In this document: piece by piece, positions 1-5,156 of the stretch | Numbering within the stretch: the first letter of the stretch is position 1 | Layout of the letters: the number at the start of each line of letters is the position of its first letter | NCBI GenBank assembly: GCA_903932565.1 | Contig: CAIZGQ010000495.1 | Location: 1-5,156, forward strand | Direction: 5' to 3' | DNA length: 5,156 bases | Source of the DNA: an uncultured Hyphomicrobiales bacterium | Lineage (GTDB): Bacteria > Pseudomonadota > Alphaproteobacteria > Rhizobiales > Beijerinckiaceae | Notes under the pieces: model-generated | Database searches by the model: none | Seen by the model: the letters and a program-made list of their open reading frames with translations, nothing else | Told to the model about the DNA's origin: nothing | Made by a program: the position numbers and the translations under genes

Positions 1-623
1 AGATTGCAAAACGCATTGGCCTGATTGGTGATCTGCCAGGCATGGCGGATCGGCGCTGTGTAGCCCGCTGTGCGCAGCATGATGTTGGCACCCTTGTAGG
101 CGCACTCGCGCGCCATCTCGGGAAACATGCCGTCGTGGCAGATGATCAGCGCTAGCTTTGAGCCGTTGGGGCCATCGCACACCGGGATGCCGATGTCACC
201 GGGCTCCCACGGTTCCACCGGAACCCAGGGGTGCATTTTGCGATAGTAGAGCCGCAGCTCGCCCGTGTCGTCGATGATGAGGCCAGTGTTGAACGGATTG
301 CCGTTCGGGTTGAATTCCATGATCGAAAAACAACCCCAGATGCGATTCTCAATGCAGGCCTTGCGGAATTTTGCGACTTCCGGCCCATCCATGCGGCACA
401 TGATGTCGGGATTGATATCCATGCTGAGGCCGTGCAACGCGTATTCGGGAAACACGACGAGATCCATCGTCGACAGATTGCGCCGCGCCTTGCCGACCAG
501 TTCGCAAATGCGATCCGTTTGGCGGACGAGGTCATCCTTGGTCACGACCCACGGGTTTTGAATCTGCACGAGACCGATGACAACGCCATCCGGTGCCTTG
601 TTCAATCCACCAAGCCCGCTCAT
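1..623 (-). CDS. amiF: Formamidase (nitrilase/carbon-nitrogen hydrolase superfamily), 3' end outside the window
   Basis: Formamidase hydrolyses formamide to formate and ammonia in the cytoplasm (EC 3.5.1.49). Reading the minus strand gives 207 complete residues, open at the window edge; the family is usually about 335-340 aa, so roughly 60% is present. The N-terminus MSGLGGLNK and the stretch VGKARRNLSTMDLVVFPEY are hallmarks of AmiF as opposed to the aliphatic amidase AmiE. The nitrilase triad is visible: Glu60 (in FPEY), Lys129 (in YYRKMHPW) and Cys162 (in LIICHDGMFPE). Glu137 (in PVEPWEPGD) matches the second conserved Glu. The 33-residue Lys-Cys spacing equals that of Helicobacter pylori AmiF (Lys133/Cys166, from memory). 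I chose the ATG at 623 because known homologues begin M-x-GLGGLNK and a GGGGA-type ribosome site lies just upstream. An in-frame ATG at 635 would add only MGTE. The gene is divergent from the binding-protein gene. In bacteria such genes often serve nitrogen scavenging; no regulator for it is visible here. Confidence 0.95.
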   Translation of the reverse strand, partial: MSGLGGLNKAPDGVVIGLVQIQNPWVVTKDDLVRQTDRICELVGKARRNLSTMDLVVFPEYALHGLSMDINPDIMCRMDGPEVAKFRKACIENRIWGCFSIMEFNPNGNPFNTGLIIDDTGELRLYYRKMHPWVPVEPWEPGDIGIPVCDGPNGSKLALIICHDGMFPEMARECAYKGANIMLRTAGYTAPIRHAWQITNQANAFCN

Positions 624-739
624 CTCTGTCCCCATGCTGTTTCGGGTGCTCAGGAACATTGCAAGTCATATGCCGATGGGGAATGAGCTCGCGCTGGCCA
701 CGGCGGGGGGCATCAACTAAGCTGTCCGCCAATCATCAT

Positions 740-753
740 GCATCAGCAGATGC
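740..753. promoter_or_regulatory. Small inverted repeat in the amiF/binding-protein divergent gap
   Basis: GCATC (740-744) and GATGC (749-753) form perfect 5-bp arms around AGCA. If translation of the binding protein starts at 783, this dyad is non-coding and about 30 bp upstream of that start, in the divergent spacer 624-782, so it could be an operator. Arms this short occur often by chance. I see no convincing -35/-10 pair for either gene in the spacer. Confidence 0.2.
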
Positions 754-770
754 TCGAAAAAACAGCAAGC

Positions 771-775
771 GGGAG
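771..775 (+). promoter_or_regulatory. Ribosome binding site that favours the TTG start at 783
   Basis: GGGAG lies 7 nt before the TTG codon at 783-785, which is ideal spacing. The two upstream in-frame ATG codons (738 and 750) have no purine-rich Shine-Dalgarno sequence in front of them. This site is the main reason for preferring the TTG start of the Bug/TctC-type gene. Confidence 0.5.
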
Positions 776-782
776 CAGAACT

Positions 783-1835
783 TTGATCGAACGGGCGCGG
801 TTTGTGACACGTTTTGGGTTGGCATTATATGCCGTGGTGTCTCTGGTTTTTGCTGTCCCGTGCGCCCAAGCTGACGCGATCGCAGACTTTTATGCCAAGA
901 AGAACATCCGCCTGCTGATCGGCTTCAGCACGGGCGGTGGCTATGATTTGTATGCGCGCGTGTTGGCGCGGCACATGAGCAAACATATCCCCGGCAATCC
1001 CACAATTCTGCCGGAGAACATGCCCGGAGCCGGGGGCGTACGCGTTGCCAATTATCTGTATGCCGTTGCTCCCAAGGACGGCACCATCATCGGCACGTTC
1101 AACCGTGGCCTGACGATGGAGGGGCTGCTCAACCACACGCCGGGCATCATTTACGATGCAACGAAGTTCACGTGGCTGGGCTCGGTCACCAACGAGGCGA
1201 CGGTTTGCGGCTTTTCCAAAGAGTCCGGCATCAAGACCTGGCAGGATATGCAGACCAAATCCTTCATTGTGGGCGGTACGGGGACAGGGTCGGACAATGA
1301 CATTTACCCCACTGTGCTCAAGCATATCTTCGGCTTGAACCTGAAATTGATCACAGGCTTTCCAGGCTCGGCTGATGTCGATCTCGCCATGGCGCGCCAC
1401 GAGGTCGATGGTCGGTGTGGCTGGTCGTGGACGTCGATGATGAGCCGCGACAAGGCAAACTATGAGGCCCACGACATCAACGTGCCCGTGCAATTGGCAC
1501 TCACCAAGCATCCGGATCTGCCGGACGTGCCGCTCGTGATTGATCTGACAGACGATCCCAAGAAGCTCGCCGTTTTAAAGCTGATTGGATCGCGCCAGAC
1601 CATGGCGCGGCCGTTTGCGATGCCGCCTAACATTCCCGCTGATCGTGCCAAGGCGCTGCGCGATGCCTTTGACGCGACGATGAAAGACCCGGATTTCCTG
1701 GCCGAAGCCAAACGGCTCGATCTAGAGGTTCGGCCCGTCTCGGGGCTGGAACTGACAGATCTAATCACGCAGATGGCAGCCACGCCGAAGGAGATTTTGG
1801 ACCTGGCGTCAGCGGCGTTGCAGGACCCGAAGTAG
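783..1835 (+). CDS. Periplasmic solute-binding protein, Bug/TctC family (tripartite tricarboxylate transporter receptor-like)
   Basis: Bug/TctC proteins capture carboxylates or other small organic acids in the periplasm and either deliver them to a TctAB membrane pair or act in sensing. From the TTG at 783 the product is 350 aa, a little longer than the usual 320-330 aa. It opens with a clear Sec signal peptide: basic MIERARFVTR, hydrophobic core GLALYAVVSLVFAV, and a likely cut after CAQA at about residue 30. The mature start IRLLIGFSTGGGYDLYAR (about 43-59) is the family's first ligand-loop region, with the glycine-rich turn. NMPGAGG (79-85) matches the conserved NRPGAGG-type motif, followed by ANYLYAVAPKDGTIIG. 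The second lobe contains the GGTGTGSDNDIYP loop. Starting at ATG 738 or 750 would put 11-15 extra residues before the signal peptide and has no ribosome site. No tctA or tctB gene is visible, so it is an orphan here, as is common for this family. The ligand cannot be told from sequence. Confidence 0.85.
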   Translation: MIERARFVTRFGLALYAVVSLVFAVPCAQADAIADFYAKKNIRLLIGFSTGGGYDLYARVLARHMSKHIPGNPTILPENMPGAGGVRVANYLYAVAPKDGTIIGTFNRGLTMEGLLNHTPGIIYDATKFTWLGSVTNEATVCGFSKESGIKTWQDMQTKSFIVGGTGTGSDNDIYPTVLKHIFGLNLKLITGFPGSADVDLAMARHEVDGRCGWSWTSMMSRDKANYEAHDINVPVQLALTKHPDLPDVPLVIDLTDDPKKLAVLKLIGSRQTMARPFAMPPNIPADRAKALRDAFDATMKDPDFLAEAKRLDLEVRPVSGLELTDLITQMAATPKEILDLASAALQDPK

Positions 1836-1843
1836 GGGGTGAA

Positions 1844-1945
1844 ACCCTCATCCGCCCGGCGCTGCCGGGCACCTTCTCCCGCTTGCGGGAGAAGGAAAAC
1901 CCTCTCCCTTGGGAGAGGGTGGCGCGTTCCGCGCCGGGTGAGGGT
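1844..1945. repeat. Compact palindromic intergenic element (REP/RIME-like) made of four adjacent hairpins
   Basis: Outer arms accctca (1844-1850) and tgagggt (1939-1945) are perfect complements. cccggcgc (1855-1862) also pairs with gcgccggg (1931-1938), leaving a 4-nt bulge. Inside are four hairpins: GCCCGGC/GCCGGGC (1854-1870, 3-nt loop); an 11-bp perfect stem CCTTCTCCCGC/GCGGGAGAAGG (1872-1895, TT loop); a 10-bp perfect stem ACCCTCTCCC/GGGAGAGGGT (1899-1920, TT loop); and GGCGCG/CGCGCC (1921-1935). The first and last hairpins compete with the inner part of the outer stem, so the element can fold either as a cruciform-like closed structure or as a row of hairpins. It starts 8 bp after one stop codon and ends 9 bp before the convergent gene's stop, filling nearly the whole gap. 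Elements of this appearance are abundant between genes in Hyphomicrobiales (recalled, not searched). It may serve as a bidirectional terminator or mRNA stabiliser for the two converging transcripts. There is no T-tract, so it is not a standard rho-independent terminator. Confidence 0.85.
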
Positions 1946-1954
1946 GGCACCTCA

Positions 1955-2848
1955 TCACCCCCGCAGCCCCAGTGCGACATCCAGAAACCGCTGCACCAGA
2001 TGGAGCCGGGTGTCCTGCCGATAGGCGATGCACAGGGGCAGGGCGCTGAGAACCCCATGCGCCAGCGGGCGATAGACGATCGCATCCGGATGCAGGATGC
2101 CCATGGTCGCGGGCACAAATGTGATGCCGCGCCCGGCCGCCACCAAATTCAATGCCGCCACAAGACGCGGCACCTGCACCACGATCGTGGGCAGAAGTCC
2201 CGCGGCTTCGAACTGTGCAATCACGCCATTGAAAATGCCCGGCCCATCGGTGCGCTGGTAGGAGACGACATCGTGGGCGGCGATATCGGCCAGTCGCAGT
2301 GGGGTGTTGAGCACAGCAAGCGGGTGATCCGCCGGGATGGCCGCCACCATCTCCTCCTCATCCAGCACGTGGCTCGCGAGTCCCGGAAAGCGCTCCGCTG
2401 AGATCCGCAGCACGGCGCAATCGATCCGCTTTTGCTGCAGGCCAAGGATCAGCGCGTAAGTCTCACTTTCCTCCACATCGACCTGCGCTTGGGGGTAAGC
2501 GGCATGGAACGCCCGCACCAGCGAGGGCGTCAGGCGGTGAAACGAGGCGGAGCTCGTATAGCCAACCCGCAGCAGGCCGCGTTCGCCGGACGCAAAGCGC
2601 CGGACATGCTCCATCGTATCCTCCGCGCTTGCCAGCGTGCGCTTGGCGCCCTCCAGAAACACCTGTCCGGCCGCATTCAGGACAAGGCGCTTGGGACGGC
2701 GGTCGAACAGCTCGACGCCCAGCTCCGCCTCCAGTGCCTTAATCTGCTGGCCGAGCGGGGGCTGCTGCATGCGCAGCTTGTCGGCCGCTTTGGTGAGGCT
2801 GCCGGCCTCGGCCACCGCCAGGAAATATCGCAGATGCCGAAGTTCCAT
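1955..2848 (-). CDS. LysR-type transcriptional regulator
   Basis: The product is 297 aa, a typical length for a LysR-type regulator. The winged helix-turn-helix is at residues 1-60: MELRHLRYFLAVAEAGSLTK, then AADKLRMQQPPLGQQIKALE, with the usual ELGVELFDRRPKRLVLNAAG wing. A linker helix (about 60-88) leads to the effector domain, starting LLRVGYTSSASFHRLTP and ending with LPLCIAYRQD (about 270-279). The LRHLRYF start and the AYR ending resemble the CatM/BenM/CbnR branch, whose members sense aromatic acids and activate catabolic genes. The frame stays open upstream to 2956, but the family always starts at MELRHLRYF, and an AAGG ribosome site lies 9 nt before this ATG. The gene is divergent from the flavin monooxygenase with 135 bp between them, the classic arrangement of a LysR regulator and its target, so it most likely controls that gene and itself. 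The stop lies 9 bp beyond the hairpin repeat. Effector unknown. Confidence 0.95.
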   Translation of the reverse strand: MELRHLRYFLAVAEAGSLTKAADKLRMQQPPLGQQIKALEAELGVELFDRRPKRLVLNAAGQVFLEGAKRTLASAEDTMEHVRRFASGERGLLRVGYTSSASFHRLTPSLVRAFHAAYPQAQVDVEESETYALILGLQQKRIDCAVLRISAERFPGLASHVLDEEEMVAAIPADHPLAVLNTPLRLADIAAHDVVSYQRTDGPGIFNGVIAQFEAAGLLPTIVVQVPRLVAALNLVAAGRGITFVPATMGILHPDAIVYRPLAHGVLSALPLCIAYRQDTRLHLVQRFLDVALGLRG

Positions 2849-2869
2849 GGTCTGATGCCTTGCATAAAC

Positions 2870-2896
2870 TTGAAACCTCTGAATATCAGATAAAAT
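2870..2896 (+). promoter_or_regulatory. Possible sigma-70-type promoter for the monooxygenase gene
   Basis: TTGAAA (2870-2875) resembles a -35 box and TAAAAT (2891-2896) a -10 box, separated by 15 bp, shorter than the ideal 17 bp. A suboptimal spacer is common in promoters that need a LysR-type activator. It sits in the most AT-rich part of the window, about 90 bp upstream of the monooxygenase start. The -10 box overlaps the palindrome at 2891-2906. Confidence 0.35.
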
Positions 2897-2906
2897 AGAT
2901 ATTTTA
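2882..2906. promoter_or_regulatory. Overlapping inverted repeats, likely LysR operator, in the divergent control region
   Basis: Two dyads overlap here. AATATC (2882-2887) and GATATT (2898-2903) form a 6-bp perfect inverted repeat with a 10-bp spacer. TAAAATA (2891-2897) and TATTTTA (2900-2906) form a 7-bp perfect repeat with a 2-bp centre. LysR-type regulators bind interrupted dyads containing T-N11-A; the first repeat gives T-N12-A, one base longer, so the fit is near rather than exact, and there is no ATAC-N7-GTAT box of the CatM/BenM type. The position, about 35-55 bp upstream of the regulator start and about 80-100 bp upstream of the monooxygenase start, suits shared control. The rest of the 2849-2983 gap shows nothing else clear apart from the ribosome sites. 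Confidence 0.45.
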
Positions 2907-2972
2907 CATCCAATGCGGTCTCGACCATTCTTATCCAAGAGACGCGGTGGCACCACAAGCCGCGGACATCAT

Positions 2973-2978
2973 GGGAGA
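2973..2978 (+). promoter_or_regulatory. Ribosome binding site of the monooxygenase gene
   Basis: GGGAGA lies 5 nt before the ATG at 2984 and supports that start, as does the flavin-binding motif beginning a few residues into the protein. Confidence 0.7.
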
Positions 2979-2983
2979 GACAC

Positions 2984-4132
2984 ATGGGCAAAAGCGCACG
3001 CTCCATTGCAATCGTTGGCGCCGGCATGGGCGGCATGGCTGCTGCTGGCACACTTCGCCAAGTCGGCATCGACGTCACCGTTTATGAACAGGCGAAGGAA
3101 TTCGGCCGCATCGGCGCCGGCATCCAGATGCTCCCCAATTCCTGCCATGTGCTGCGTGGCATTGGAGTTCTCAACAAGCTGCGTGAAACAGCCTTCGAAC
3201 CCTATTCACATCTCAACCGCGTTTGGGACACCGGTGAATTCAAGCGCGAATTGCCGATGCCGGAATCGCTCTATGGCGCGCCGTTCCTGTGCATGCACCG
3301 CGCTGATCTGCACGACGCGCTACATTCGGTCGTGCCCGACGACATCATCAAGCTGAACAAAAAACTCGCCGGACTGGATGAAAAAAACGGCGGCGTGGAG
3401 CTGACCTTTACCGATGGCACCAAGGCGCAACATGACGCCGTGATTGGCGCAGATGGCGTGCATTCGCTGGTGCGCGAGCATGTGGTGGGGGCGGACAAGC
3501 CGATCCATCGCGGCCGCATCGCCTATCGCGCTGTGTTTGATGCAAGCCTGATGTCGGGCGACATTCGCCCATCGCGCACCAAATGGTGGGGTCCCGATCG
3601 GCACATCGTGATTTATTATACCACCAAGACGCGCAGCCAATTGTACTTCGTTACCAGCGTGCCGGAAGCGGGCGACTGGATCACCAAGGAATCCTGGTCG
3701 CAGAAGGGCGATGTGAAGGAACTCCGCGCGGCATATGAAGGCTTTCACCCGGAAGTGCGCATGGTCCTCGATGCCTGCCCCGATTGCCACAAATGGGCGA
3801 TCCTGGAACGCGATCCGCTTCCGACCTGGAGCGAGGGCCATGTCGCCCTCATGGGCGACGCTTGCCACCCGATGACGCCCTATATGGCGCAGGGCGCCGC
3901 GACCTCGATTGAAGATGCGGCCATTCTGGCGCGTTGTCTTGCGGGTGACGGACAGGATGACATTCGCGGCGCCTTCAAGCGTTACGAGGCCAATCGCAAG
4001 CCGCGCACCTCGCGCATCCAGGCGATTTCCAGCGCCAACACATGGATGCAAGGTGGCAATGACGACACGTCCTGGCTCTATGGCTATGACGCGTGGAACG
4101 TGCCACTTGTCGACGTCGAGGTTTACGCCTGA
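2984..4132 (+). CDS. FAD-dependent aromatic-ring monooxygenase, related to 6-hydroxynicotinate 3-monooxygenase (NicC) but with a changed active site
   Basis: This cytosolic class A flavoprotein hydroxylase uses NAD(P)H and O2 to hydroxylate an aromatic or heteroaromatic acid. At 382 aa it matches the family. The FAD-binding Rossmann motif GAGMGG is at residues 12-17, with the ribose-binding Glu35 (VYEQ). The DG motif GADGVHS is at 155-161 and the second FAD motif MGDACHP at 290-296. The blocks KWWGPDRHIVIYYTT (200-214), HPMTPYMAQGA (295-305) and the C-terminal NTWMQ...WLYGYD follow Pseudomonas putida NicC closely, as I recall that sequence. Of the NicC active-site residues His47, Cys202, His211, Tyr215 and His302, this protein keeps His207 and Tyr211 but has Gln48, Arg198 and Tyr300 at the other three. 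The fold and reaction class are therefore secure, but 6-hydroxynicotinate is doubtful as the substrate; another hydroxylated pyridine or benzoate-type acid is possible. The gene is divergent from the LysR regulator and 114 bp ahead of the MFS transporter, and probably forms an operon with it. Confidence 0.9.
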   Translation: MGKSARSIAIVGAGMGGMAAAGTLRQVGIDVTVYEQAKEFGRIGAGIQMLPNSCHVLRGIGVLNKLRETAFEPYSHLNRVWDTGEFKRELPMPESLYGAPFLCMHRADLHDALHSVVPDDIIKLNKKLAGLDEKNGGVELTFTDGTKAQHDAVIGADGVHSLVREHVVGADKPIHRGRIAYRAVFDASLMSGDIRPSRTKWWGPDRHIVIYYTTKTRSQLYFVTSVPEAGDWITKESWSQKGDVKELRAAYEGFHPEVRMVLDACPDCHKWAILERDPLPTWSEGHVALMGDACHPMTPYMAQGAATSIEDAAILARCLAGDGQDDIRGAFKRYEANRKPRTSRIQAISSANTWMQGGNDDTSWLYGYDAWNVPLVDVEVYA

Positions 4133-4156
4133 CACTGCACTACGCTTGATATGAAC

Positions 4157-4186
4157 TTTGGGGATGCGGGACATCGCATCCCCGAA
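4157..4186 (+). other. Strong hairpin just downstream of the monooxygenase gene
   Basis: GGGGATGCG (4160-4168) and CGCATCCCC (4175-4183) form a 9-bp perfect stem with a 6-nt loop. A T-G wobble and two T-A pairs extend it to 4157-4186. It starts 24 bp after the monooxygenase stop. No T-tract follows, so it is not a standard intrinsic terminator. It may protect the upstream mRNA end or reduce read-through, giving different output from the monooxygenase and transporter genes. Confidence 0.6.
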
Positions 4187-4220
4187 CGTCGATGTTTCAA
4201 ATGGCAAAAGCCCATCGACG
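4187..4220 (+). other. Second hairpin in the monooxygenase-transporter gap
   Basis: CGTCGATG (4187-4194) and CATCGACG (4213-4220) form an 8-bp perfect stem around an 18-nt loop that holds a small GGC-AAAA-GCC stem (4203-4212). It directly abuts the preceding hairpin and ends 12 bp before the transporter's ribosome site. The pair of stems may be a leader or intercistronic processing structure. I recognise no known riboswitch consensus. Confidence 0.45.
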
Positions 4221-4232
4221 GACTTGACGATC

Positions 4233-4240
4233 AGGGAGGA
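4233..4240 (+). promoter_or_regulatory. Strong ribosome binding site of the MFS transporter gene
   Basis: AGGGAGGA is close to the ideal anti-16S match and lies 6 nt before the ATG at 4247. It fixes the start of the transporter despite the long N-terminal tail before its first membrane segment. Confidence 0.8.
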
Positions 4241-4246
4241 AACCAC

Positions 4247-5156
4247 ATGAACAATGCCTTGTCGGGCGCTGGGGCCGATGCGTTGAAAGCATCTGTGCCG
4301 CTCAATCCGCTGGTGGCGGCGCAAACGCCGCGCGCCCTGCATCTCATCGCACGAATGGAGGCGGTTCCTTTTTCGCCCTGGCACATGCGCGCCCGCATCG
4401 TCATGGGCAGCGCGACGTTCCTCGATGCGTTTGACGCATTGTCCCTTGCGTTCGTTCTCCCAATTCTCATCGGCCTGTGGAAGCTGACGCCAGTCGAAAT
4501 CGGCTGGCTGATCGCCGCCTCCTACGTCGGCCAGCTCGTTGGTGCGCTGTTTTTTTCAAGATTGGCGGAATCCATAGGCCGTGTGCCAAGCGCCACGGCG
4601 GCAACACTGATCATGTCGATCATGAGTTTGGCCTGCGCTTTCGTCGGCAATTTCCCCATGCTGTTTGCCTGCCGTCTCGTGCAGGGCATTGGCGTTGGTG
4701 GCGAGATGCCGGTGGCAGCGGCCTATATCAGCGAACTCTCGCGGGCCAAGGGGCGCGGGCGTTTCTTCATGCTGTATGAAATGATCTTCCCCATCGGCTT
4801 GATGATGACCGGGCAGATCGGGACGATTGTCGTGCCGATGTTTGGCTGGAAAATTCTGTTTCTGCTGGGCGGGATTCCCGGCCTCATCATCGCAGCGCTT
4901 TTGTATTTCCTGCCAGAATCACCCCGTTGGCTGATCGGTCGTGGGCGACTGGACGAGGCGGAAGCCATCATCAAAAATGTCGAAAAAAGTGCGCAGCGCA
5001 AATATCCCGATTTCAAACCCGAGGCCGTGACACAGGCAAATCTTGATCTTGCCTTGTTGAAGCCAGCAGCGCTACCCTCCGTCCTGACGGAGCGGGGACG
5101 CTGGGCCGAATTGCTATCGCCATTCTATCGCGGCCGCACCTTGATCGCGTGGGTGC
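4247..5156 (+). CDS. Major facilitator superfamily transporter (sugar-porter/aromatic-acid:H+ symporter-like), 3' end outside the window
   Basis: An inner-membrane proton-coupled carrier, probably an importer. 303 residues are visible and the frame is open at the window edge; full members have about 430-470 aa. A cytoplasmic tail of about 48 residues precedes TM1 (about 51-75), which carries FLDAFDALSLAFVLP, close to the DGFD-type TM1 motif of aromatic-acid:H+ symporters. TM2 (about 85-105) runs into RLAESIGRVP (105-114), a weakened form of the MFS loop motif G-x-L-a-D-r-x-G-r. TM4 carries RLVQGIGVGGEMPVAAAYISE (143-163), including the conserved Arg and glycine run. TM5 is about 175-198 and TM6 about 202-222. 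PESPRWLIGRGRLDEAE (223-239) is the hallmark linker after TM6 in this group. TM7 would begin near the edge. It follows the monooxygenase on the same strand, which suggests uptake of that enzyme's substrate. The substrate itself cannot be read from the sequence. Confidence 0.9.
   Translation, partial: MNNALSGAGADALKASVPLNPLVAAQTPRALHLIARMEAVPFSPWHMRARIVMGSATFLDAFDALSLAFVLPILIGLWKLTPVEIGWLIAASYVGQLVGALFFSRLAESIGRVPSATAATLIMSIMSLACAFVGNFPMLFACRLVQGIGVGGEMPVAAAYISELSRAKGRGRFFMLYEMIFPIGLMMTGQIGTIVVPMFGWKILFLLGGIPGLIIAALLYFLPESPRWLIGRGRLDEAEAIIKNVEKSAQRKYPDFKPEAVTQANLDLALLKPAALPSVLTERGRWAELLSPFYRGRTLIAWV

Noticed and set aside
231..686. Plus-strand open frames of 151 and 98 residues over the left edge
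   Set aside because: They lie antisense to the formamidase frame, which shows an intact catalytic triad and family-specific motifs.
825..1511. A 228-residue open frame on the minus strand antisense to the Bug/TctC-type gene
   Set aside because: It is the mirror of a clear secreted-protein gene, with no ribosome site, no domain and a composition typical of a shadow frame.
1844..1945. The hairpin cluster as a CRISPR array or an insertion-sequence end
   Set aside because: The stems differ in sequence and are not regularly spaced direct repeats with spacers. No transposase gene or target-site duplication is visible.
1883..2401. A plus-strand open frame running from the hairpin repeat into the regulator gene
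   Set aside because: It begins inside the palindromic repeat and is antisense to the effector domain of the LysR protein; no motif is seen.
2849..2956. A 36-residue N-terminal extension of the LysR frame
   Set aside because: LysR proteins begin at the MELRHLRYF-type motif. The extension would be encoded by the AT-rich control region with the inverted repeats, and an AAGG site precedes the shorter start.
3320..4384. A 354-residue open frame on the minus strand antisense to the monooxygenase and the start of the transporter gene
   Set aside because: The plus-strand frame encodes recognisable flavoprotein motifs across the same bases. The antisense product shows no known motif and reads across a promoterless gap; long antisense frames are common in GC-rich DNA.
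4477..4779. A 100-residue plus-strand open frame within the transporter region
   Set aside because: It is out of frame with the transporter, whose continuous frame from 4247 carries membrane segments and MFS motifs over the same bases.

Overview
The window looks like chromosomal DNA from an alphaproteobacterium, most likely of the Hyphomicrobiales (Bradyrhizobium/Xanthobacteraceae-like). This rests on the high G+C content judged by eye, the orphan Bug/TctC-type binding protein, the formamidase type, and a dense hairpin repeat of the kind scattered between genes in that group. This is an inference; there is no rRNA or other marker gene. It carries five protein genes, two of them cut by the window edges.

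Layout from left to right: (1) the 5' two thirds of a formamidase gene (amiF) on the minus strand, running off the left edge. (2) A 159-bp divergent gap. (3) A secreted Bug/TctC-family solute-binding protein on the plus strand, best started at a TTG codon at 783. (4) A 119-bp convergent gap almost wholly filled by a compact four-hairpin palindromic repeat. (5) A LysR-type regulator on the minus strand. (6) A 135-bp AT-rich divergent control region with overlapping inverted repeats. (7) An FAD-dependent aromatic-ring monooxygenase on the plus strand, related to 6-hydroxynicotinate 3-monooxygenase (NicC). (8) A 114-bp gap with two successive hairpins. (9) A major facilitator superfamily (MFS) transporter, probably for a small organic acid, running off the right edge.

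The right half has the classic form of a small catabolic unit: a LysR regulator transcribed divergently from a flavin hydroxylase and a co-directional MFS importer, which would bring an aromatic or N-heteroaromatic acid into the cell and hydroxylate it under effector control. The left half adds a periplasmic organic-acid-binding protein and an enzyme that releases formate and ammonia from formamide. Whether the halves belong to one pathway is open; the repeat between the convergent genes may simply mark a boundary between two units.

The most notable point is that the monooxygenase keeps the NicC-type flavin scaffold and two of the five active-site residues studied in NicC, but differs at the other three. 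It therefore probably acts on a different substrate. I found no CRISPR array, tRNA, rRNA, insertion sequence, phage gene or defence system, and the window does not clearly show a wholly new system.
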